Shown here piece by piece: positions 1 to 10,900 of a stretch of 64,000 nt of DNA (position 1 is its first letter; each line of letters starts with the position of its first letter). A model generated the notes under the pieces. It was not told the DNA's origin. It made no database searches and saw only the letters and a program-made list of their open reading frames with translations. The position numbers and the translations under genes were made by a program. The stretch is from Homalodisca vitripennis (Eukaryota; Arthropoda; Insecta; Hemiptera; Cicadellidae): positions 1-64,000 of the forward strand of contig NW_025778930.1 of the NCBI RefSeq assembly GCF_021130785.1. Direction: 5' to 3'.

Positions 1-1013
1 TGGCCAAACAACAATTGACTCCTACTTCCTGTTGGACTTTGTGACTTAATGACAGGCTTCACGAGGCTTAACCTCTCTCTCTCATGGCGATAGTTTGAAG
101 ATTGTTTCAGTTGGAAATTGAGTCTCCACGAGGTTATCTATAATGTCCTTTACCTACATTGCTCCCTTCCTGGCCCATTACTGGATTGTTGCCAATGTGA
201 GGTATTTTTAATATTCTTTTAAGTCAAATAATGTGTGCTACCAAGAAATTATAAATACTTTTGAATACAGATACTTGGAATTAATTTTTCTTTTCTCAAC
301 CAACCAGAGTAAATATATTAGTGAAAATTAAAGAAGCAGAAATTACTTGAGCCTTTATTAATTTGTAAGTTGTACTCATAAATATAAATCCTTTTCAGAT
401 TGTAAATATTAACATAGTGTTTTAATGGTTCATATTTTCTTAGATCCAAACATATGTTGTTACAATGGTTAGAACTTTTATTTTAAATAATGCATTTGGA
501 AATTACAACAAAATGTACTTTAGGTAATAAATAGTGTTTGTGTGGCCTATAAGTTAAAAATTATCTGTTAGTCTGTTTTATTTTTGTTGTTGTTTGTAAA
601 TTCAGGGATAATTAAATGTTGGTAATTTACGCTACGTGCTTTGTCAAAATGTAAGTAAGAAAAGGCATTTGTAGAATAGGAAACAAATATGAAAAAGATG
701 TTTTCAAGTGAATTCTTTTTAAAGCTTATTTTAGTTAATAATATTATTGTTGGAATTTAATTAACTATATCTCATTCTATTGACTACTGTAGATTGAGTA
801 ATTGATTAATAGTTAATAGTTGCTTAAATTTACATTACAAACCGATTATATATCTCACAAAATACTTCATGATAAGATTATTTCACGGAATATTTAGGTT
901 TCATTGTTATTTTTTTGTTAACGTAAAATTTTACGTGCTATTTCTGAAACAACTATTATACATCTTTTAGTGTCAAATATTTTTGTAGATTCTATTGTCT
1001 GAATTGTGCTCAG
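1..1013. other. AT-rich flank, no firm gene
   Basis: Unique sequence outside the duplicated blocks. It is strongly AT-rich with scattered stops in all frames. A stretch at 111-196 has an acceptor-like left edge and a GTGAGG-like right edge and is open in one frame, but its phase does not join to the exon candidate downstream. Nothing else is supportable here. Confidence 0.5.
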
Positions 1014-1145
1014 GGATTTGTTCGGGAGCGGTTTGTTGTGCCTCCACATAGGTCTGCGTACCACTACCCACCCAGTGCCCGTGCCGTACCTGCTACTGTG
1101 CCTTCCTCCCTGACCGTGAGCCCTTACGGAGGCGTATGGTTGTGA
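1014..1145 (+). CDS. Candidate 3'-terminal coding exon, host gene unknown
   Basis: Seen: a GC-rich island in AT-rich flank, open for 43 codons and ending in TGA at 1143-1145. The reading (GFVRERFVVPPHRSAYHYPP, then a Ser/Pro/Val-rich end finishing PYGGVWL) has the composition of a real protein C-terminus, rich in Tyr, Pro, Arg and Ala, rather than the Lys/Asn/Ile-rich translation of random AT-rich DNA. There are AG acceptors after 1013 and after 988; the frame stays open through both. The pyrimidine-rich site TTTTTGTAG at 980-988 is the stronger acceptor by eye and would extend the exon by 25 bases. Downstream sequence would be the 3' UTR. I do not recognise the family; the Tyr/Pro/Arg-rich end is reminiscent of RNA-binding protein tails, which is weak evidence. 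It could also be chance or an old mobile-element exon. Confidence 0.3.
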   Translation, partial: GFVRERFVVPPHRSAYHYPPSARAVPATVPSSLTVSPYGGVWL

Positions 1146-2156
1146 TCTACGTACTGATAAGTAGAACTTTAATTGTTATACCGACCAATTGACGGATTAC
1201 CTCAAAATAATAAGGAATTAAACTGGTACCAGTAATTTTATAGGCCTAGGCTAACTAACTAACTTGCCTCCAGTGAAATTGACTTTACCTCGGACTTGGT
1301 GAAATTTATGAAATATTTTCACTATTCAAAGGACATTGCCTGTGCTCTACATCACTGCAGTTACCTACAAGAAACTTCAGCGCATTCACGTAGTTGAATA
1401 ATTACTTATAAATATATTGTTGTATTGGGTAAATACTGATGTTTAATGTGCTTTGTGTAAATATATGTCTAGTTTATGTAAGTATTGTTTGATTGATATC
1501 TATGGGTAAAATACCAGAAGTACTAGTGGCCGGCCAAGGTAATGTTGTTTAGTGTATAATTACTGGTGTTTAGGGTATATTGTGTTGATAAATCTAAGGG
1601 TTACCTGTTACCCTCAGACTGTTGAGATCCAAATACAGAAATGTTAATCAAACCTTTTTCCATGATATGAAATGTAAAATTACCATAATTTTAATAAATA
1701 TTTCATTTGATAAATGTTTCTTGTGCAATAAAAAAAGGCTCTTTTCAACTCGTTTTGGTTTTTCATTATCAGCCTGTATAACTTGTCATATCTGGCAAAA
1801 TGATTATTAAGTGATTAGATTTAAGGCCAAACAACAGGCTCTTAGAATTTTTCTAAACTTAATGATTACATTGAATGAGTTTAGCTTTCTTACATGTATT
1901 TCCTTTTCTTAGATTTACCTTGTATTTAACTCACTCTTACTTTGGTTGGTTACAAGGTCATTAATTTTGCAACATTATCCAGTAAAACGGGTCTTTTCCT
2001 TGTTCTGACTCCGTTCTCCTACCACACTACTACTGGAAACAAGGTGGCGCCCTCGGATAGTACCGTTAACAGTTAACTCTACTACGCCGTTAACTTGTGA
2101 AAACCACACCTCCCCTTCCCACCCCCCTAGACTGAGCAAACTGGGACCGCTACAAA
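1146..2156. other. Non-coding sequence downstream of exon candidate
   Basis: Nothing coding is convincing. The open frames at 1622-1810 (+) and 1975-2166 (-) have no recognisable motif. A GC-richer patch at 1980-2150 directly abuts the PLE-1 relic and may belong to its insertion site or to another decayed repeat. Confidence 0.45.
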
Positions 2157-3020
2157 GTAGCTTCAATTATAAAACACAACCAAAGTTTATTAAAAAAAAT
2201 TTTCCTGGACTACAAAAAATTAACAATATTATGAAAATTGCCCATAATGCCCTACTTTCCTCTCCAGATACCCAAACTTTTATGGCAAAAGCACCTAGAG
2301 TAATATTTCGAAAACCTCAAAATTTCTAAAAAAAAACTTGTCCAACCTAAACTACCTAAATTACACAAACCCGTTACTAATGGATGTAAACCGTGCAACA
2401 AACCACGTTGCGGTTCTTGCAAAATCATGAAATAGTCTAGGGAATTCAAAAGTACCGTAATTGGTTTATTGGCAAAGTAAGCTGTGACTGTAAGAATATA
2501 AGTTATCAAATTAGTTGTAAATTCTGTAATAATCAGAACATTGGACAAACATCTAATCATCTTAGAATCAGAATAACAGGGCACAGATTTGATACTTTTC
2601 ATAAAGACAAGGAGAAGCCATTGGCCAAAAAAAGCTGCTGAGCACAAACAAAGACAAAATTGAAGAGTGTTATCATCTTAAAGGAATTAATATGGTCTTC
2701 CCTTCTCCCGAAGAAAATTTAAATAGATTAAAACTAAAATGTCTTGAACAAGGCCCATCAGTTACTTCTAAAATATAAATACCCAATCGGTTTAAATTTA
2801 AGATAAAATTAACTTAAGCAAATTTCCTTCTGTACCATTAATGATATAACAGCTGGGTCTTTGAGTGTTTTAGTTGCGTATTTACATTTTTGGTTACTTT
2901 ATTCCTATTTGTAGTGTTTCTTGTTGTTCTTTTGATTTTTGATATTTATATTTTGCCTCCTGAAGATTTAGGTATCAAATATAGAAGCTTTATATCTTTG
3001 TTTTTCATTTAAATAAGTAA
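2157..3020 (+). pseudogene. Penelope-like element PLE-1, 3' fragment (copy 1)
   Basis: Relic of the C-terminal part of a PLE polyprotein, which normally joins a reverse transcriptase to a GIY-YIG endonuclease. Reading (+): a basic linker (FRKPQN), a Cys cluster (CKPCN-like, then CGSCKIMK), then a GIY-YIG core with GKVSCDCKN, YQISCKFCNNQ, IGQTSN and TGHRFD, and finally the PLE C-terminal motif around 2740-2800. Stops and frameshifts break it at about 2328, 2430 and 2470-2640, and the reverse-transcriptase part is absent. The same sequence, less damaged, lies at 33065-33990. A CTGAAGA motif follows at 2960-2966. The minus-strand frame at 2252-2647 is a shadow. Confidence 0.8.
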
Positions 3021-3078
3021 TATACTATATATAATACTATATTACTATATATCTTGTTTAAAAATAAATAAATAAATA

Positions 3079-3082
<4 letters not shown>

Positions 3083-3150
<68 letters not shown>
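3083..3150. repeat. (AT)n microsatellite
   Basis: Uninterrupted TA/AT dinucleotide tract after a short (AAAT)n run. It sits exactly between the PLE-1 relic and the start of the duplicated block at 3150, so it marks a unit boundary. The matching junction before copy 2, at 34655-34662, has only a short AT run. Confidence 0.95.
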
Positions 3151-3154
<4 letters not shown>

Positions 3155-3934
3155 AAGGTTAGAGCACTTGACACTACTTGAAACGTAAAAATGCTTTGCT
3201 CAGGTAGTATTTACAATTTCAAGTGTATAACTCATTTCACTCTGTAGATATCCTGCGGGCACGCAGAAAGACAATCACAGAGAAAAAAGTTTTTAATGTG
3301 TACCTTGTATTTAAGACAAAAGAGATATTGTGTTAGACTACTGTGTGATTGTAATAATCAGAATTTTATATTTCCATTAGTAAATGACTAATGCGTCGAT
3401 TGTCTGAGGCTAATGTTGAAAGTGCCTAACTTTACTGTCCTTTGCATTGTCTATATTTAAGTTAAACAACTTATTACTGATTATTTAAAACATTTTATTG
3501 CATTTCTGCTTAGTTACCTATAACTAATATATTTTCTATTTTTTACTTACATTTCATTTTTTTTACATTTATCTAACAATAATATTTTAGGTACATTATA
3601 TCCGCGTTCTAAAAATAGTGAGATTATATATAAAACTGCTTCAATATATTATTAAAACGATGTAGCAAATTAATAAAGAACATAGTACAAGATTTGGTGC
3701 ACATGCAAGGCAGATCGACAGATTTCCCTTTTCATGTTAAAATATTAAAAATCTGTTAAAAACTAAGAGGAAATAGTAAGCCAATTTTCAAGTCTCTAGG
3801 ATATTTTATTTGTACTACCTTATTGAACCATTTACAGCAGTATATTATTTACAATACATTTAACCATTTCAGTATTGTTAGTTGTATATTGCTTTTGGAC
3901 ACTTATTTACAATGGTTTAATTTTTTTTTTATGT

Positions 3935-4560
3935 TATATTTAATTTTATGTGTGATCAATGCATATTGTTTAAAAGACTATCGAATAATACATTTTTTGT
4001 TAGAAAATATTTGTCATTTAATAATATATTATGATTGATTTTGGCACTTTTGTAGATTTCAAAATGTTCTAAAGTAGATAATAAGCGACTTTTTTTGCTT
4101 GTGTGTAAAATTTCAAGATTGTTTTCGATGTTAGTGTATGTATGGTCGGTGTTATTTAAATGGTCTGCATATTTTAAATTTGACGATTTTTTTCAATGCT
4201 TTTATGTGTTCATTAAATCTAATTTTGAAGGATCGGCCTGTTTGCCCAATATAGTGGGATTGACAATCGTTGCAATTTAATTTGTATACTCCACTATTGT
4301 TGAATTTTGAATTTTGATTTTGGTTTGTTGAATTGCTTTTGTTTTTGATTAGAATTCCAAGGTTGTTCGAGGTTTTGAAAGCCAATTGATATCCTTGTTT
4401 ATAAGATGATTCGTTAATTTTGTGACAATGTTTACCAAGGTAGTCTGATTGAATGTATTTTGATATCTCTTTCTTCTTTCTTCTTATTTTCTTTCTTTCT
4501 GTAGTTCTTCGTTAATATATCAATCATGCTTGGTTTATATCCATTATTTTGGGCTATGTA
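3935..4560 (-). pseudogene. PLE-2 GIY-YIG fragment (copy 1)
   Basis: Minus-strand relic of a second PLE family. Translation of 4385-4188 gives the linker FKTSNNLGILIKNKSNSTNQ, then GVYKLNCNDCQSHYIGQTGR and the FNEHIKAL segment, i.e. a GIY-YIG nuclease core with its Cys pair. A T-run near 4187-4193 shifts the frame relative to the intact copy at 36459-37028. The 3' tail that follows the reading frame in copy 2 (36243-36440) is missing here: homology starts at about 3935. At its 5' side the element ends in a snapback (4528-4616). Confidence 0.8.
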
Positions 4561-4616
4561 TTTAATAAAGAAGATTTTTATAAAGAATTAAACATTATTA
4601 AATACATAGCCCAAAA
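4528..4616. repeat. Snapback inverted repeat at PLE-2 5' end
   Basis: Two arms of about 35 bases, near-perfect complements: 4528-4565 carries TTGGTTTATATCCATTATTT and 4594-4628 carries the reverse complement, with a spacer of about 28 bases. On the plus strand 4560-4632 encodes FYKELNIIKYIAQKNGYKP, the residues that also precede the minus-strand PLE-2 frame (IAQNNGYKPSM). So two PLE-2 pieces meet head-to-head at the same coding position. Confidence 0.75.
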
Positions 4617-4639
4617 AAATGGATATAAACCAAGATCTC

Positions 4640-5880
4640 TTAGATATTCAAACTTAAATGGGCTTCTAGCCTCTAATTGTTTCAAGCATAAGCAAGGTTG
4701 CAGCCTGTGGATGTTACGGAATTTTCAACTAATTTGGACTCTTAAGATCTCAAATTAAGGAGACACTGAATGCTCATAACTCTGGAAAATTCCTATAACT
4801 GAACCTTTCCTACTCAATGGAGATTTCTGGGATCTGAAACATGTTGGACCCCGGGAAGGTTCTAATATTTGATGATTTACTTACAAATAATTGAAACCCT
4901 ATAAATTCTATGACAAAATGATACATGAACATCTGAGATATGATGCCTTTCAGAGCACGTCCTAGGGAGTTGAAGGCTTCTGATAGTTAATTCTCAAAAG
5001 ATATGTGGTGGAGTAATAAGTTGGGAAAAACCAACCATATTTATTACTATTCGTTAAGTTTGAAGTTAATCTTAATATAAATGATCGTGACTTTACAGTA
5101 GAATCTTATATGGGGTGATATGAGATGGTTGCAAATTTAACGAGACAATAACCCAGAAATGTTTCTTTACACTGCATTGAATATTAATGCTATATTCTAT
5201 TCTTCCACGTTTCGTAAAGTACATGAATAAAATTTGTTTAGTACAGAATGTGCTGACACTAAAAACAGATTCTTATTTACCTTACTGATCTTACTACTTA
5301 TATCCTTTATTTTAATAACATTACCATTTACAAAATCTTTAGTATCCCTGATCTGGAAAACGCCCTAGTTCCCACGTCCATCTAGACTTTAGATCTTCGT
5401 CGAGAATATGAACTCACTAAAATATATTATGTTGTTAATGCAGGTATTCGACCAAGATAATATCGTTGCTAAATAAAAGACTTAAAAAAACACCAACCCA
5501 ACGCAAGAAAACAGAGTTACTTCATAACTAATATATAATAATACTTAGTAAAAAAATAAACCAGAATAATATAATATAAACAATACAGTAAACCTAATCA
5601 TTGCTCTTAATTAATTCCCCTTCACAATCTGAGAAACCTGTAAATAGTTTATAAAATATTTGTTAAATTTATATAGTATTCAAAAACTGTAAACTTATGT
5701 CCTAGAGAGATTTAATGATAAAACAACTTAACGAGGATATAAATAGCCATATACAACCACCCAGTCATTTACACAATTTAAGATATATCCTCAGTATTTG
5801 ATAAAAATAATGGTAGGAGCTTTGTAATAAAGGAACTTTGAAAATTAAGCAATCTAAATAATTTTATTTACGCTCATTAG
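4640..5880. other. Non-coding part of the duplicated block
   Basis: Matches 37565-38820 nearly base for base. No conserved reading frame: a short frame at 38120-38323 is not kept here. No RNA gene recognised. Confidence 0.6.
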
Positions 5881-5924
5881 TGAACTTTCTCTTAGTATAG
5901 TGTCAAGGAGATAACCTCACTCGC

Positions 5925-6050
5925 TTGAAGGAACACTTCACAGCCAAGTTCCAAACATGTGTGTGTCCCCTGAGGTATTCTATGATACTGTCACAACTTG
6001 AACCCGCTGTTGTCTCTAAGGTCTTACACTGTTATCCTGTATTTCCCACT
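5925..6050. repeat. Segment P, copy 1
   Basis: A segment of about 120 bases containing CCCCTGAGGTATTCTATGAT, ACTGTCACAACTTGAACC and a TTACACTGTTATCCTGTA end. It recurs at 38861-38985, 54861-54985 and, inverted and in tandem, at 59555-59665 and 59685-59800. In the old third unit it stays readable while its surroundings drift. No gene recognised; the frame at 5925-6116 is open by chance in one copy. Confidence 0.75.
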
Positions 6051-6379
6051 ATATCCTTGTTTCTACTGTATTTACAAGAAAATTCAAACATTCTGATTGG
6101 TATATCTTATAAATAAAAATTAAATTGCTAAATTTGTAACTAAGAGTTAATCTCTCAAACGGCTTGACCATTCATTTTCAAAGTATTATTTGGTTCACGA
6201 GTAAGGTTTATATGGAGAGAAAAGTTAAAGCAGATTTTGCAAATATTATAAAATTCAGAAAAATACCGATAGTACTTTTGAAAAACTTTTTAGATTTAAA
6301 TGAAATTGAACCGGTTTTGACTCTCAATTATATTTAGCGAAAGAAGCAAAAAGGTTTGTATATATTGAAATAAAAAATT

Positions 6380-7192
6380 ATGGTTGCCTGTAAAGTCGGT
6401 TTTACGGGCGAAGATTTTACGTGACAACGTCTTTTTCTCGGTAGAATATTTATTGATATGAATATTATTAAATTGCACAATAGGAACAAGGAATTGAATG
6501 AAAATAAGAATTGCACAAATTTTAACTATAGAAATATATTTTGTTTACTAAAACATTGTACATAATTTGAAAATTAATTAAAATTTGTTATTGTAAAATG
6601 GTAAAGTTGAATAAAACATTTACTAAAATTGGAATTTGAAATTCTTGCTAAACACAGTTAAATTCTAACTCCGCGCGTGGTGATTGGTCGGTTTAGTTCG
6701 TTTGTTTGGTCGCACTGTTATGACAGGTTAGAGGTTATAATTTGTTATTTTAAATGTTTGACTAGCAATACGCGCTGTTTCTTCTCAATCGACTGAATTA
6801 CGATTGATTGCAGAGTGATTTAAACTAATAATTTACTTAACACTATCAACATTTGTCAATAGTATGACATAACCTATAAACTCAGTTTCTCAACTTTTGT
6901 GTCAATCTAACAATTAATCAATCAATCATAGTTTACGATAATGAAAATATCAGTGTACAATTATTTACCTTTATTGTTGTAGTTGTTGTAAATGACGAAT
7001 CTAAGCACTCCACATTTTCACGAATAAACATAGTTATCTGCTTTATCCCGTGCGGCGGACCCACAGTTATCTGCTTTATCCCGTGCGGATCCCGGCGGCG
7101 GACCCACTGGACGGGCATCGTAACGTTACCGGGCGTTACACTTTTTCATGAGTGACTCCGAGCCGCAACCTAATTTAAGACGTTGTCACGTC
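6380..7192. mobile_element. 813-bp insertion, unclassified non-autonomous element
   Basis: Present in copy 1 and absent at the matching place in copy 2 (about 39310-39320). It is flanked by the same 8 bases, AAAAAATT, at 6372-6379 and 7193-7200, fitting a target-site duplication, although the low complexity makes this weak. A perfect 15-base inverted repeat, ACGTGACAACGTCTT, lies at 6419-6433 and 7177-7191; the right copy is one base from the end, the left is 39 bases inside. A 33-base direct duplication with the core GTTATCTGCTTTATCCCG starts at 7033 and 7066. GC-rich patches (7041-7135) contrast with the host. No transposase is encoded. Family unknown. Confidence 0.7.
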
Positions 7193-7200
7193 AAAAAATT

Positions 7201-10058
7201 CGGTGTTCGGTCAGTAGTGAAATCTAAATTTGAAGAATAATATTACTATATAATCTTTACAGATTATTGATCCTGTGGTGAAGTTAAACCATATAAAATA
7301 TTAAAATATCATAAATGCTATTTAAATGCTGATGTAATATGCACCTTGGGGAGAAAGATTATGAGTAACTAAGCCATGACATTACTTAGACGGAATACAG
7401 ACTTTTTCGAATAAGCACTCTAAGATTTTTCTTTGAAAAAAAAAGCCGTACCCTAACGTCAATCAATTCTAAATGTGCGTTTATACTTTATTTGTTTTGA
7501 CAACAAGGCAAACTCAACTTATGGCACTAGAGGTTTCTTAGGCCGCACATGGATTACAAGGGCAGAGGTACACGTTTACTAAAGTAGATATTTGAAACCC
7601 ATTAATATTTTATTCTAATACCTAGGCAACAAGCCAAACTGTAGAACCGTAAATAAACAAGATCTGAAGTGAGTTTAAACAGTTGGAACTGACATTTAAG
7701 CCCCCTTTCAGTGATAAAAAGGCCGTAGGCTTAAGTTTGCCAATCATACTTATACCTACATATACTTTCTTTACCTGAAAACATTAAAAAGTTTAGTTAT
7801 AAGACTGGAAATATCTTGAACCAGAAATCAAATACAAGGCCGAAAGTAGACCATTGTTGACGGAAGTACGTTTCCGAGATATGTATATGTATATATTTTC
7901 TTCGAGGCATAAGGGCTGCAAACTTAACTGTTGATTTTTTTCATGGATGGTTCAATAAATAATGTAATAAATAGTAATGGAAAATGGTCTTCTTTGTCTT
8001 GAACTTGTCGCTTTTTAGAAAAAATGGAAAATTATCGTGGTGAATTAGTATCCTTCTAAATCGGACGGTTTACTATTAAAATTTAATAAATGATTTTTAT
8101 TGCAAGGGTTGTAAATTGTTTTATGTTTATGAATAATTTCGTACTTATATTAGCATGTTTCGCATTTGGCTCACTGACGGCTACGCCCCAGTCCTCTTAT
8201 CTAATGTTTACCAAATTCAGAGGTAAGTGAATATAGATGAAAAGTTAAATTCCGAGATAAGGATTTTCAAGGAGTTTTAACTAAATCATTGTGTTTAATT
8301 ATTTTATGGATCGAAACAAAGTTAAGACTTTATAGGCATTTCGTAGCTTAACCGTTGTAGTTAAGGAAAAAAGTGACTGGACCTTTTTCGCAGACAACTG
8401 TTTCGTTTTTGCCATTAGATTTGTTATATAAATTCTTGTTTAGGCGCTATTAGTAGTTAACGAAAATTTATAACCGATCTAAAAATTCTAATGACGGATT
8501 TGGAGACTTCTGATTTGCCCAGTGCAAGTTTGGTAGGAAAGGCTGTACTAGACAGTGATTATAAATTTAAAAAAAAGTTTAAAAAAGCATTATCTGCTCT
8601 CAGAACTTTCTGGCAATTTCACAGTCCAAAGTACAGTGGCAAGGATTTCAATCTAAGAAATAAGTTATACTTTGTACCATACTAAAGAGTTATAAATCTA
8701 AGTTAGCAATATTTATCAGCTCCATAAACTGTTCAGGTTGTTTAGTTCACTTATAATCTGTGCAAACGGAGAGGATCCCGGGGAATATTCCGGGAGTTGA
8801 AAGAACAGAGGTCTCTTTCTTCGTGAAAGTTGTGTCTGTGCTGTGACAATAAATAGACAGTAATCCTTATCAATAATATAGATTAATTAGGGTGTTTGAT
8901 TATCGTAAGATATAATCTGTCCGTACTGTAAAGGTTAAGGTGTTAAAAGTATAAAGGGTTCTTTTCTAGAGGGAATTTGTCTGTTATGAGAATAAGTAAC
9001 CTAAGTGTACATGTATTTCGGAAGAACTTGTTCATCAAGGTGCTGTTTATGAGATATTGAATTTAATGGGGGAGGGGGTCAAGCCTTTACCACAGAAAAT
9101 TATTGCACCGTACGTTGTATTAAGAGAGAGTTTAAGTTATGAAGATGAAAGGTGTTCAAGAACATTTACTAAAAGGGATTTGACAATAAACCACTATTTG
9201 GTGAAATGGATTAAATAACACTCTGTCAATGAGTACTATCAATGATTCACTAACGCTCAGCCAAATCAAATAAGAATACATATTCCTTATCTAAACTATA
9301 TCTTTTCAACGTAGTTACGATGTGTTCTGCAAAATGCCAAGTCCACAGCTCATTGCGTTATTAATATATCATATGTAAAACATATAGACAGACAATTACT
9401 ACCGGATATTTAAACCGCCATTACAATAAAACGTAGAAAAGCCAATCATTTACGTAGTAATAAAAACTCAATTCTGAACTGATTTGAATCCTATAAATTT
9501 TAGTAGCAGCAAACTGTCGCAACTACCAAAATTGCTGTTAGAAATATTTAGTCTTTGAGAGTGTTTTTAAGGCTTATGGAAAAAGATACGACGAAATAAA
9601 TTGTAACAAAACAAATCTCATTGTAGGAAAACGATACTTTTAACCGTCGTAATAGATAAAAATCTCAGGAAGTTTTCGTTTGTAGAACACTTGATTTTTC
9701 TGAATATCTTTTAGTATTTAAACATACTTGTATTGCTAAATGAATCCAATTATCTTTTCATCACATATGTATTACTGAGATATGATGATTCTTAGATAAT
9801 CCTTTAAAATTATATCCCTCTTTATTATAGGTTGTTTTTTAATGAAAAATCAACAGATGATCGAAGGAAGATTGCCCATAACAAGTATTCAGGCTAAATA
9901 AGCACAACCCACCTCTTAATATTTTGTCATAAGCTTTTATAAACTCTGTCACTTGCTGTTTTTTAACTGTCTTCTCTATTAATAAAGCTATATGAATGTA
10001 TTCGAAGTAAATCTGTTAAACTCTTGTAATAATAAATTTCAGTATTGAACATCAAAAT
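7201..10058. other. Non-coding part of the duplicated block
   Basis: Collinear with 39320-42184. The frame at 8491-8685 (starting MTDLETSDLPSASLVGKAVL) is broken in copy 2 by a small insertion near 40670-40705, so it is probably not coding. Nothing else recognised. Confidence 0.55.
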
Positions 10059-10283
10059 ATGTCTTTTACCAATTTTTTTTGTATCTTATCAATAGAATTC
10101 TCGTATGTGTCAGGAGGAAGTAACAAACTGTATGTAGCACATACATCACGACCAGACAGATATGGTACACTGACTAGCATACAAAGCAGCCAACCGCCGT
10201 GGCATGTAGGTTTCTGTATTACTGCTACAATATTTCACTCTCAATGGGTAAAAGCAATTATTTTACGTAGAGTTATGATTTAA
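10059..10283 (+). CDS. Unrecognised small ORF kept in both copies (74 codons)
   Basis: Starts MSFTNFFCILSIEFSYVSGG; the middle reads VAHTSRPDRYGTLTSIQSSQ then PPWHVGFCITATIF. The copy-2 homologue (42185-42418) is open end to end and differs by an in-frame 9-base insertion (three residues) and by substitutions Thr/Pro, Ser/Pro and Val/Ile, with about one silent change. It is GC-richer than its flanks. An AG follows a pyrimidine run inside it (TTATCAATAG, about 10088-10097), so it might be an exon with a chance upstream ATG. No domain is recognised. The excess of replacement over silent changes argues against constraint. Could be a mobile-element relic. Confidence 0.2.
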   Translation: MSFTNFFCILSIEFSYVSGGSNKLYVAHTSRPDRYGTLTSIQSSQPPWHVGFCITATIFHSQWVKAIILRRVMI

Positions 10284-10675
10284 ATATCAAAGGACTTTAC
10301 CTCAGTTTATCTTGGTGTATAATACGAATAATTGTATGCTGAACAAGTTAGATTGCACACGGTAGTTTTATTACTATCGAACATCTATTTTTGTAAAAAT
10401 AGCATACTGACAAATAAAATAATGTAGTAAGATTTAACGTGGAGATTGAACCCACCGGATCTGAACACTTACGATTCGGAAATTTGGTTGATGAGTTCAA
10501 TTCAACCTAGATGTACAAGAATCCTCGTAAAGTATTTTTACAAACTGAAACGCAGAATGAGCATCCGTATACCTGTATACAAACGGAATGTAGCACAATG
10601 ATAAGTTCCAAACTGAATTAGTTGAATGAGTTGGCTAGGCTTAGATGTGAACTGAAATCTGAGGCCACTTGTGTG

Positions 10676-10900
10676 TCATGTCATGTGCACCGTCTCCAGT
10701 AAAGATGCGGGGTATGACTGAATGCACTCAGGGAAGTACGTAGCACGCAATTTTGGAACATAAAAATGGAGGATCGAATAGCAAATGTTTACCAGAGACT
10801 CGTTTCTGGCTTTTAAGTAGTGATGGGTTATGAGTTCTAGAGAATCCCAAAAGTCGATTTTGCACCTTAGATGGTTACAAGAAAGAAACGATGGGGCCAA
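10676..10900 (-). CDS. Unrecognised small ORF kept in both copies (74 codons)
   Basis: Starts MAPSFLSCNHLRCKIDFWDS and ends ETVHMT. Its copy at 42787-43011 is the same length with three replacements (Leu/Gln, His/Pro, Ser/Cys). The opposite strand holds a rival, partly broken frame: 42622-42813 reads TECSTKISSKLNQLNELARL in copy 2 but has a stop in copy 1. This looks like a decayed mobile-element coding region whose direction I cannot settle. No motif recognised. Confidence 0.18.
   Translation of the reverse strand: MAPSFLSCNHLRCKIDFWDSLELITHHYLKARNESLVNICYSILHFYVPKLRATYFPECIQSYPASLLETVHMT

Noticed and set aside
111..196. Possible internal exon with acceptor and GTGAGG donor
   Set aside because: Its only open frame ends in a phase that runs into a stop when joined to either acceptor before 1014.
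2252..2647. 131-codon minus-strand frame
   Set aside because: It lies antisense to the recognisable PLE-1 GIY-YIG relic.
8491..8685. 64-codon frame starting MTDLETSDLP
   Set aside because: Broken by an insertion and stops in the second unit copy.
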